From Echinometra lucunter (lineage: Eukaryota > Echinodermata > Echinoidea > Camarodonta > Echinometridae), in NCBI GenBank assembly GCA_029962745.1, contig CM057153.1, forward strand, positions 39,722,779 through 39,786,778: a DNA stretch of 64,000 nucleotides, written 5' to 3'. The translations under genes and the position numbers were made by a program. The first letter of the stretch is position 1, and each line of letters starts with the position of its first letter. This document shows positions 38,391 through 46,785 of this stretch, piece after piece. The notes below the pieces were generated by a model. The model was not told the origin of the DNA. It saw only the letters and a program-made list of their open reading frames with translations, and searched no databases.

Positions 38391-38633
38391 CAGGGGCGGT
38401 GTTACAGGGGGCAGGGGGCGACCGCCCCCTCCCATGATTCTTCAAGTGACCAAAAAGGGGGGGGGGGAAAGAGGAGAAAAAGAAGAAAAAAGAGGAGAAA
38501 GAAGAAAGAACAGTATGGGAGAAGATATGGTTGGTCACTATTTGTATCACCCCTATGTTTTCACTTAAATGGTAAATAAACTCACCTATGGGTGATCTTG
38601 GCCCCCTATGAAAATACCCTGGCGCCGCCCCTG
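38391..38633 (+). mobile_element. Intact non-autonomous hAT-type MITE (243 bp)
   Basis: The termini are CAGGGGCGG (left) and CCGCCCCTG (right, preceded by GGCG). The element is flanked by a perfect 8-bp target duplication TTCAAATA (38383-38390 and 38634-38641). An 8-bp duplication with CAGGG-type ends is diagnostic of hAT. The interior is purine-rich with no transposase. The copy at 27741 shares the left end, TTTCAAGTGA-like sequence and GTAAATAAACTC. Confidence 0.9.
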
Positions 38634-38641
38634 TTCAAATA

Positions 38642-40372
38642 TGTCATTCTTATATATGACTGTGTTCTTTATTATTCTGCAATAGACCTTTCTAATGTAT
38701 CCTTGATGTTTGATACTTGAGCAATTTTAAACGTAGTTTAACTGATGAACACTTTGGATCGATAAGAAGAGAAAACTCATTTGGCCTATATTTGTACCTA
38801 TATTGTAATTTGGCTGCAAATCATTCTTATATCAGTTTTTACAGGTTTGCATAAAATCATGTGCTTTAAATTTTAGAGCGCGACAAAAATAGAGGAATGC
38901 AATTATGTATGATAGCCGTCATGTATTCAGTAATTTATATATTTTCCCCTTAGGAATTCGATAAAAGTAAATACATTTATTCATACGTCATAAGAAAGTT
39001 GAAAATTGAAATGAGTTTTGTTAAACTCGTTAGCATTAGGCCATGTCAAATGAGTCAAAAGTAAATCAACAGTGTTAAAAAGGAAAAAAGAATAATAAGG
39101 TTGGTACGGGTACTGATAGGTGATATCCGCAGTAGAAATATCAATCCATTTTATGTATTCATGAAAATTAATACTTTCTTTAAGGAAGTAGGGCTACTCG
39201 GTGAATGTTTTATGAGTTGTTTCTCATCAGTTGCAAATGCAGAGGATAAATTAGGGTTGTATGTATAGAAGTCAAACACAAATAAATATTAAAAAGGGGT
39301 TAAGATCTATGGTTACGGAAACCCAGCTATGTTATTATTTCACATTGTGGTTTCCACAATGAGGGTATGTCAGTTATATTATATTTTGCTTAAATAGACT
39401 CTCATGAGTAAGCCATGCATGGTTATTAGTCAAAAATAGACTGTCAAATGTTATCAATTGTATGTTGCGCAGATAGATTTTTAAACTTAGATTACGAAAA
39501 TGTTAAGGGGAGATCAAAACTAAAATCATGTTATCTTTGATCGTAAATGGCTACTACTTGAAAGCAATATGTTCAAATATCCATTACAATGTGTTTGCTC
39601 ACACTTTGTTTCCTTGCATGGTCTGTATGATTCCCTTAATGTCATGATAAGTAACAGACTAGGTAAACCATGATGTGCTTTGTTAGAATGCACAATCCAA
39701 ACGTATTAAACAGAATAGAGTTGTACATCTGAAAGAATGTCTAATCTGCTGATGGTATTCTACTACAAAGAAAGGGCTTCTGGTTTCACTATCACGACAA
39801 AGATGTAAAATCAAAACTCGAAGATAGAGCCATGTAAGCTTTCTTTCATGGCATAAAAGTAAAAGGTCATAACCAAATATTGCTTGCTCTGCCGTTAAGA
39901 ACATTTTTTTTCCTTTAATTTTATTCCAGTACAGGTTTCACGTGGTCTGTTACTTGTTCACAAATATCTTTGTTCCTCTCTTTCTCCGTTTTCGTGGGAA
40001 AATCCATATCTGGCAGTTTTCGAGATTATTTTCATCTATCATGTATAAAGAAAGAAAATTCCCGCATTTATCTTAAACTTCATGTACATACCAATTTGTA
40101 ATTTAAAGTGCGTCATCGGAGCACGTAGTTTTTTTCTATGTCATAGCGTGCTATTACGTTTATGTGAATTCAATTGTTTCTTTATATTGCACATAATGAC
40201 TTATTAAATATAAATCATATTCTCTGGTGAAATAAAACATGGTTTACGGTTCTGTTATTCTGTTATTCGGAGTCGTGAGTTTGCATGAGCAAAGTAGCGT
40301 GATTGTGGAGGCACATGTGGAATACGGTTTCGTGTGTGGGGGGTGTGTGCGTGTGTGGGTTTGTATAGCTTT
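38642..40372. other. Non-genic sequence, nothing recognised
   Basis: AT-rich, without repeats or exons that I can support. The - strand frame at 39904-39683 has no family resemblance. Confidence 0.45.
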
Positions 40373-40545
40373 GCAAGCGAGGACAGTGAACACAGAAAAT
40401 TCCTGAGAACAATAGTTCTCGGTTTTCAAACAATAGTCCTCGGTTGTCAAACAAAGGATTTGAGGCTTATTCCGTCAGCCTTGCGAGGACGGGAGACAAT
40501 AGTTGTCCTCGGGAGTATAGTGATGTAGACTTGGGTGTGTGAGGG
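40373..40545 (+). repeat. Dispersed repeat rich in GAGGAC/CTCGG words, copy 1
   Basis: It includes AGCGAGGACAGTGAACACAG, AATTCCTGAGAACAATAGTT, CTTATTCCGTCAGCC and AATAGTTGTCCTCGGGAGTA. The reverse complement of 45960-46140 matches it block by block. A self-complementary GAGGAC...GTCCTC pattern recurs. A GT-rich stretch follows to about 40630. The 64-codon frame here is repeat. Confidence 0.7.
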
Positions 40546-42250
40546 TGTGTGTGGGTGTGCGGATTTTGCGTGTGTGCATGGTGTCCGTGGTTGTGTGGAT
40601 AGAAAACAAAAGTGTGCATGTGTGTTTCAATATGTTTTAGCAAGCGAATCTATTTATGAATATCAATGGATTAGCTTGTACACTTTATCATTTATCTTTC
40701 AGTTATTTTCATAGAACATAATCCTCCATTATTTGAAATATGATTTTAATGGAAGGTTTATCTGAAGACAGGATGATGAGCCATAATCTGTTTTTCAATA
40801 CAATATCCTCAGGTGATATATAGATTCTATACTCCGTATTACTAGCTGGCTGGAGGGCCAGGAAAAGACTGTGAACGATTCGTAATCACGTAATGGTCTG
40901 TGGAAAAGATTCTATTTCCACTCTTTCGTATCTGTTTGTAAAATTTGAAACCAAAATATGCATTATCCAAATTAAGCCAAAGGCCTCCAGAATATCTATC
41001 ATGATGGCAGTGCTGTAATTCACCGTATGAAAGGTAAAAGTAAAATATTCTTATAAGATAAACTGCCTGTCGCAGAATACCTCATCAAAAGGGGGATATC
41101 ATTATTCCAGCTGCTGTACAGATAGCCTGCTGGTGAAGAGAACTGAATAGAGCTGTACACACTGCTACAGACTTTGTAATAACCCTGAATAAGAAGATTT
41201 CATTGTTACAAGTCGATTCCATAAGTATAAAGTGGTTTGTAAGGTAAAAGAATCTGACTAACAGAAAGCAAATATTTAAATTTTTGAAGCATTATGATTT
41301 CCAAAATCTCCGACATATAAATCTCTTTTTACATTTTACGTTCATACACACAAAAATTGAATTTCACGTCGTATTCTCCCCTATATCCGACAATACAAAT
41401 TAGGCACGTTAGGAGAAGAAGGAAAAATTGGGGGAGATTGTGGGCGCATTATAACGCTTCTCCTTTTCCTGACAATAATTTTTTTTAACATTCAAAATAA
41501 GTATTCCTATCTTGATGTGTGAAGTCCAATATCGTTCGAGTAAGTGTATTCGTTGACGTTCTTGACTTACTTTCAAATTAAACCAGAAAAAAAAAACTGT
41601 CTGATGTCACTGCATCTTTCCACTATCCACTGCTGAATGTTTAAAAATAAGATACCGTCAAGGGAATATGATTCATTAATTCGGTAACACAAATACATAG
41701 CACGGATCTCGGTAAAGGTTATTTCGTAACTTGGTGGTTTCCTTTGGGACACCCTTGAACGCAGTGAACATAACAAAGTGAAAGCCTTGTGTTTTTTTAA
41801 TTCTTTCATCAAGAATCAAGGACACTTGAGATTTCAAGGGCAGCCCCCGTCGTGTAATTTTTCAAGTCGCCTTGCCTTTAATCAGCCTGGTGAGAGCTAA
41901 AAGCTTTCATGAAGAGCATTAAAAGATAAATGTTGTCCAATGGAGTAATGAGTTTATGAAGAAATCGGAAAAATCTGTCATGTTTCGATGTTGTTGTTTT
42001 CTTGGATCCTTTTTCTGTGTTAATGCTTTTGAGCGGAAAACATATTCTACTGAATAACAAAAACCCTAGAGAGGAAAAACACTGTCGATGAACATCAGAG
42101 CTTTCAGCTTAAAATGAAGAATTTAAGCATCAGCTACAAAGCAGGATATTGATACTTGACTTTTGAAATCAAGCTTTTGAAGTTTAAAGCATGAATGTCA
42201 ACCCACGTCGACGAGGCAAGAAAGAACCGTTCGTTTCCTTTCCTCCTCCT
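40546..42250. other. Non-genic sequence
   Basis: A (GT)-rich patch runs from 40530 to 40630. Otherwise there is no recognisable feature, and short frames on both strands are unsupported. Confidence 0.45.
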
Positions 42251-42589
42251 CTCTCTCTCTCTCTCTCTCTCTCTCCCTTTCTCTCTCTGAAATAATACAC
42301 ACACTAGCACCCCTACCACCATCACGTACACTTCTCTTAGTTTGTTTACCTCTCATTTCTCTTCTCTCACCCTCTCTTTCAATAAACACACACTAGCGAC
42401 GACACTCTCCCCCCCCAAAACCCACACACAAATTAGCTTTACCCCTCCCCCCCCCACACACACACTTACACGCACTCACGCTTACGACGACCCCTCTTAC
42501 TCACGCATTCTAACACTCGCACAGACATACATTATGTATTTCTTTCTCTCTCTCCCTCTTCTAAACACCTATGACTTGAGCTCAGCAAA

Positions 42590-42630
<41 letters not shown>
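42251..42630. repeat. Simple-repeat cluster: (CT)n, poly-C/(CA)n, (TA)n
   Basis: CT tracts lie at 42251-42288, C runs and CACACA at about 42408-42470, and a (TA)n tract at about 42594-42630 that directly abuts the foldback element to the right. Confidence 0.88.
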
Positions 42631-42633
<3 letters not shown>

Positions 42634-42635
<2 letters not shown>

Positions 42636-43222
42636 TTTCAAATCACACAGTTGACGTGAGGTTCATCTGTTCTTTATTGCGCTACTCCGAGTTTCACGCT
42701 ACCTACAAGCCCTGCAAGGGGTGCTATCATCAGGCAACTAATAAAGCTTCATATCAAGTATACCGTTGAACATGAAAATGCACTGAAAAAGCGCGCAGGG
42801 CGCGCAACCCCATTTCACACAGGTAGAGCGCAAACTACCATGGTGATTTTTTGCGCACTGAGATTTATTCAACTGAGAAGAAAGAGAGGGGGAGGGGAAA
42901 GAAAGAAAGAGAGAGAGAGAGAGAAAGCGACTTTGCATCAAAATAATTGCGTGAAATTGGGTTAGGCACGTAGATACAGAGTGATTACGAAAATTCTTTT
43001 TTGAAATTGCACAAGTAGAACTTTTTTGATGGCGACATTTTTTCCTACCTGCGTGAAATGGGGTTGCGCGCTCTGTGTGTTTTTTTTTAATGCATTGTTC
43101 AATGGTATTGATGTGAAGCTTTATTCGTTGCCTGATGATCGCACCCCTTGTAGGTAGCGTGAAACTCCTAGTAGCACAATAAAGAACAGATGAACCTCAC
43201 GTCAGCTGTGTGATTTGAAATT
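42634..43222. mobile_element. Foldback element with about 180-190 bp inverted arms (589 bp)
   Basis: The left arm (42634-42826) begins AATTTCAAATCACACAG and the right arm (43045-43222) ends CTGTGTGATTTGAAATT. Shared inner blocks are GACGTGAGGTTCATCTGTTC, TTTCACGCTACCTACAAG, GGCAAC and CGCGCAACCCCATTTCAC, all in inverted order. The spacer of about 218 bp includes a GA microsatellite (42897-42926). No transposase frame. The insertion sits beside a (TA)n tract. Confidence 0.85.
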
Positions 43223-43442
43223 ATCATTTAAAGCTCTGCCTTCTTACGGACATCGAGCACTCTGTACAAGGATAGCATTCACCAAGGCCTATATATATAT
43301 ACCCATCTGCACCAAAACAAAGGATCAAAGAGGTTGGAGACAGCTACATTGAGAGAGCTACGCAGTTATTATTCTCCCATTTTCATTTCTTTCAATGTTT
43401 AATATTTACAAGGGAGTTGCCAAAGTTGTTTGCATTTGTCAA

Positions 43443-43473
<31 letters not shown>

Positions 43474-43804
43474 CTGAAAAAAATGAAAATGGGAGAATAA
43501 TAATTACGTAGCTCCCTCAATGTTCCCCAGAGCTGTCATCCATTTTGAATCAAGGGTAGAAATAATGCCTCCACCGGGAATCGAACCCTGGTCACTGGCT
43601 TAGAACGCCAATGCCTTACGACTAGACCACAGAGGCGGGCCAGCAGTTAGGCGTGACCGAATCCAATTGACCGACAGACAGATTTCCAACCCTTTTTGAT
43701 CCTTTATTTTGGTGCAGATGAGTTAATGAACAATGAGAAGCCGCATGCCGCAGTTGGATCTCAGCTAGAAGCCTGGATACATGCATAAGTCAGAATAAGG
43801 GGAC
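43474..43804. repeat. Left arm of a giant inverted repeat (SINE plus flank)
   Basis: This is the reverse complement of 44173-44504 with few differences over about 330 bp. It contains a - strand tRNA-like SINE head (43636-43567), SINE body (CAGCTCTGGGGAACATTGAG read on -) and a unique-looking flank with CCGCATGCCGCAGTTGGATC. A partial body copy lies just left, at 43330-43445, ending in (TA)n. Confidence 0.85.
43567..43636 (-). repeat. tRNA-like SINE head, copy A
   Basis: A 70-nt sequence read on - as GCCTCTGTGGTCTAGTCGTA..., with box B GGTTCGATTCCCGG and anticodon loop GTTCTAA. A D-loop change and one T-stem mismatch set it apart from copy C. Confidence 0.75.
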
Positions 43805-43809
43805 CATTG

Positions 43810-43857
43810 GCATTGGCGTGCTAAGCCAGTGACCCGGGTTCGATTCCCGGCGGAGGC
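43810..43857 (+). repeat. tRNA-like SINE head, copy B (5'-truncated)
   Basis: It retains the anticodon arm (TTGGC GTGCTAA GCCAG), B box and 3' acceptor strand CGGAGGC, and lacks the 5' acceptor and D arm. The standard SINE body follows to about 43950. Confidence 0.75.
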
Positions 43858-43950
43858 ATTTTTTCAACCCTTGATTCAAAATGGATGACAGCTCTGGGGA
43901 ACATTGAGGGAGCTACGCAATTATTATTCTCCCATTTTCATTTCTTTCAG

Positions 43951-44142
43951 CTATGCAATTATTATTCTCCCATTTTCACTTCTTTCAGTGTTTATTATTT
44001 ACAAGGGAGTTGCCAAAGTTGTTTGCATTTGTCAAATATATATATATATTGAAAGAAATTTGACCAATGCAAACAACTTTGGCAACTCCCTTGCAAATAA
44101 TAAACACTGAAAGAAATGAAAATGGGAGAATAATAATTGCGT
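43951..44142. repeat. Inner palindrome between SINE copies
   Basis: TTATTATTCTCCCATTTTCA through TGCCAAAGTTGTTTGCATTT (about 43957-44033) is mirrored by AAACAACTTTGGCAACTCCC through TGAAAATGGGAGAATAATAA (about 44062-44140), around a short (TA)n centre at 44036-44050. It lies inside the spacer of the larger inverted repeat. Confidence 0.8.
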
Positions 44143-44172
44143 TTGCATTGGTCAAATTTCTTTCAATGTATT

Positions 44173-44504
44173 GTCCCCTTATTCTGACTTATGCATGTAT
44201 CCAGGCTTCTAGCTGAGATCCAACTGCGGCATGCGGCTTCTCATTGTTCATTAACTCATCTGCACCAAAATAAAGGATCAAAAGGGTTGGAAATCTGTCT
44301 GTCGGTCAATTGGATTCGGTCACGCCCAACTGCTGGCCCGCCTCTGTGGTCTAGTGGTAAGGCATTGGCGTTCTAAGCCAGTGACCCGGGTTCGATTCCC
44401 GGCGGAGGCATTTTTTCAACCCTTGATTCAAAATGGATGACAGCTCTGGGGAACATTGAGGGAGCTACGCAATTACTATTCTCCCATTTTCATTTCTTTC
44501 AGTA
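44173..44504. repeat. Right arm of the giant inverted repeat
   Basis: This is the partner of 43474-43804. It begins GTCCCCTTATTCTGACTTAT and ends TTTCATTTCTTTCAG before a (TA)n tract (44504-44527), and contains SINE copy C in + orientation. The two frames beginning MRELRNYYSPIF that surround these copies are repeat translations. Confidence 0.85.
44340..44409 (+). tRNA. tRNA-like gene/SINE head, copy C; full cloverleaf, TCT anticodon
   Basis: These 70 nt fold as a complete cloverleaf. The 7-bp acceptor is GCCTCTG/CGGAGGC (one G-T), the D arm GTC...GGC, the anticodon stem TTGGC/GCCAG with loop GTTCTAA (anticodon TCT, arginine by rule), a 4-nt variable loop, and a perfect T arm CCGGG TTCGATT CCCGG. 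The base at loop position 32 is G, which is unusual. Because partial copies with the same 3' body surround it, it is most likely the head of a young SINE; a functional tRNA cannot be excluded. Confidence 0.5.
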
Positions 44505-44554
44505 TATATATATATATATATATATATTATGCAGCAATATATGTACTCACAAAA

Positions 44555-44690
44555 GAGTCTATCCGGGGTAGGGCCCCTCGGGGAAGACCAACCTCGGGTA
44601 GACTAGGGAACTTAAACATTTCATGTAAAACATACATGAAATGATTAAGTCACCAAGTCAACCCGAGGTTGGTCTACCCCGGGCAGACTC
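44555..44690. mobile_element. 136-bp palindromic MITE
   Basis: GAGTCTATCCGGGGTAG and ACCAACCTCGGGTAGAC on the left are mirrored by AACCCGAGGTTGGTCTACCC and GGGCAGACTC on the right. The centre CATTTCATGT...ACATGAAATG is also self-complementary. No coding capacity. Confidence 0.75.
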
Positions 44691-44840
44691 GCCTGTTGGT
44701 TGCTTCCATAGACATATAATGAATTTACTAGACGTAAAGCAGCATGCACGGATATCATTTCGCCCCGCCTCTTTCGGATCATTAATTTTTTAAAGGGGCC
44801 GATAAGCACCCGTTATCGCCATGATATCGATAACACTGGG

Positions 44841-45530
44841 TGATTTCAAGTTCGGTGTGCGGTGTTGGTGTTGGTGTTGAGAGCGTAGAAAGGCTGCTGA
44901 ACCGAGCTCCAACACCGTCGGTCAGTTTAGAGGGACGATACCGCTCTGATCCGATCACCTTATCGATAGCTCAACACCGAGTGACGTCATACGCTATAGC
45001 GCAAAATCTCGACGATAAAATCATTTCCCGTCAGAATTTCTAATAAATCTACATCTTATTGGATTCGAATTGCATAATCATTTGAAGAATCCAAGAGGAA
45101 AATTATCACTCTTCCAAGGAAAATATATGGTTTTGATTATTCCAAGTTGTTTTGACTGCGAAATGGATTTAACCACCAACATGTCACCAGTGGCCGTAGC
45201 AAAAAGTGTCGCCTGCTCCGCGAGGGACAAGCAGCAATAACATGTATGATTACAACACCAACACCAACACCGTGCTTGAAATCATGAATTTCCTAATCCC
45301 TAGGGGCTGGTGTTGGTAAATGGGGAAATAACATGTAAATCGTCAACACGAACCGTGATACTCGGTTCAGCAGACGACATTCAACACCAGAAAGCAACAC
45401 TGACTACCGGAAATACGTCAAATCTTGCGAGGTCAATCCCAAAACCAGCCTGATTTCAAGTTCGGTGTTAAGGCTGGTGTTGGTGTTCTCACAACACCAA
45501 CACCAGCCTCCAACACCGTACTTGAAATCA
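44841..45530. mobile_element. Foldback repeat family with TGATTTCAAGTTCGGTGTTG ends (nested copies)
   Basis: The motif TGATTTCAAGTTCGGTGT occurs at 44841 and 45451. Its complement, CACCGTGCTTGAAATCA or CACCGTACTTGAAATCA, occurs at 45268-45284 and 45514-45530. One element spans 44841-45284. A second, 45451-45530, is an 80-bp almost perfect hairpin with GGTGTTGGTGTT/AACACCAACACC arms. GGTG and CACC words flank the outer ends (GGGTGATTTC...GAAATCACCC). Confidence 0.8.
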
Positions 45531-45722
45531 CCCAATGTTGCATTATTCATAACTTTTGCGCGTATCAGTTTTATTGTGACACTTTGATTTAAAGCGCATA
45601 TATATATTTATTGTGCATTAACTGCGCATGCGGTAAGCTGATGCGTGTAATGTTTCATAACGCGTACAAACAAATGCTACTAGTTTGGAGTCGAATTTGG
45701 AGTCTCCGAAACCACTTGCCCG

Positions 45723-45930
45723 TCTCCGTGGTCTAGTGGTTAAGGCATTGGCGTTCATAGCCAAAGGCCCGGGTTCGATTCCCGACGGAGAAATTTTTTT
45801 AACCTTTGCAAAATTTCCAAAATAGTAGGACAGCTCTGGGGAACTTTTATTCATGCTACGCTATTATTCTCTCAATTGATCTCCAATGTATTTATTTCCA
45901 CGAGAGTTGCCAAAGTTGTTATGGGGACGT
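45723..45930 (+). repeat. tRNA-derived SINE, copy D
   Basis: The head (45723-45791) has acceptor TCTCCGT/ACGGAGA, GTGGTCTAGTGGTTAAGGCA as box A, anticodon loop GTTCATA (TCA in the anticodon position) and GGGTTCGATTCCCG as box B. The body shares GACAGCTCTGGGGAAC, CTACGC-ATTATTCTC and GAGAGTTGCCAAAGTTGTT with copies A-C but is clearly diverged, so this is an older copy of the family. Confidence 0.75.
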
Positions 45931-46140
45931 ATAACAATGGGATTTATTCCGTCAGGCTAAAGAACAGTGTGAGGGGCACATGAAGCACACAGTTCTACAT
46001 CACTTTACTCCGGCTCCCGAGGACAACTATTTTCTTCTGTCCTCGGAGGGCTGACGAAATAAGGCTGAAATCTATTGCTTGACATCCGAGGACCGTTGTT
46101 CTCAGGAATTTTTCTTTGTTCACAGTCCTTGCTTTAAATA
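45931..46140 (-). repeat. Dispersed repeat rich in GAGGAC/CTCGG words, copy 2
   Basis: This is the inverted partner of 40373-40545. Its reverse complement contains GCAAGGACTGTGAACAAAG, AATTCCTGAGAACAACGG, CTTATTTCGTCAGCCC and AATAGTTGTCCTCGGGAG in the same order. It starts exactly where SINE copy D ends. Confidence 0.7.
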
Positions 46141-46707
46141 TAGCTGCACACACAAGCCTTGAACTGGCCCACAGATATGAGAGGTCTTTTTATCAGATAA
46201 AAGTTCTTTGATTTCAGCAAATAAATAGCCAGACAGTACCGATTCAGAGCTAATGTGAAGGTTTTTTGGACCCCTAAATAGAAGTTTCCATCAAATGGGG
46301 AGTTGGAATAATCCATGGAGCGATCATAAATAGGAAACCCGAGTTTGAAAAACTCATGTACATTAAACGTACATATATACTGGCAGTAAAATACATGTAG
46401 ATATCATGCGAAAGAATAACTCATAATCAGTTCAATGATACCTTCCTTACGTTCCCATCACACCATTTTCTTAAAAAATAATATTGTGCGCCTCATTTCA
46501 ATTAGTTCACTTTCTCGGCAGACTCAATGCTTGAAGAAATTGCATGAGTGCATCAATAGTTGTGAAATTTTCTCTAGAGAAGGTACGTGACTTGCTTTAA
46601 AAGGAATATGACTCCTTTTATCCTTTGCCTTTGACCTACCATGAAAAGACTTAGTTAATCGTTCATGCTTTCATGTAGTTTGACCACAGCTACATGAAAT
46701 TCGAGGA

Positions 46708-46785
46708 GGCGTGATAGCTCAGTTGGTAGAGCACAGGTCTAGATCCGGTGACCCGGCTTTGAAAGCAAGTCTAAGCGCTAGAGTG
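46708..46785 (+). repeat. tRNA-derived SINE or tRNA pseudogene
   Basis: GCGTGATAGCTCAGTTGGTAGAGCA is a canonical box A (Ala/Val-like head). GTGACCCGGCTTTGAAAGC stands where a B box should be but has lost the GGTTCGANTCC consensus, so the copy is dead. The downstream AGAGTGCCCTTTGGTAAGGC may be body sequence. Confidence 0.6.

Noticed and set aside
45723..45791. Selenocysteine or opal-suppressor tRNA from the TCA loop
   Set aside because: The sequence is a diverged SINE head and lacks the long variable arm and extended acceptor of tRNA-Sec.
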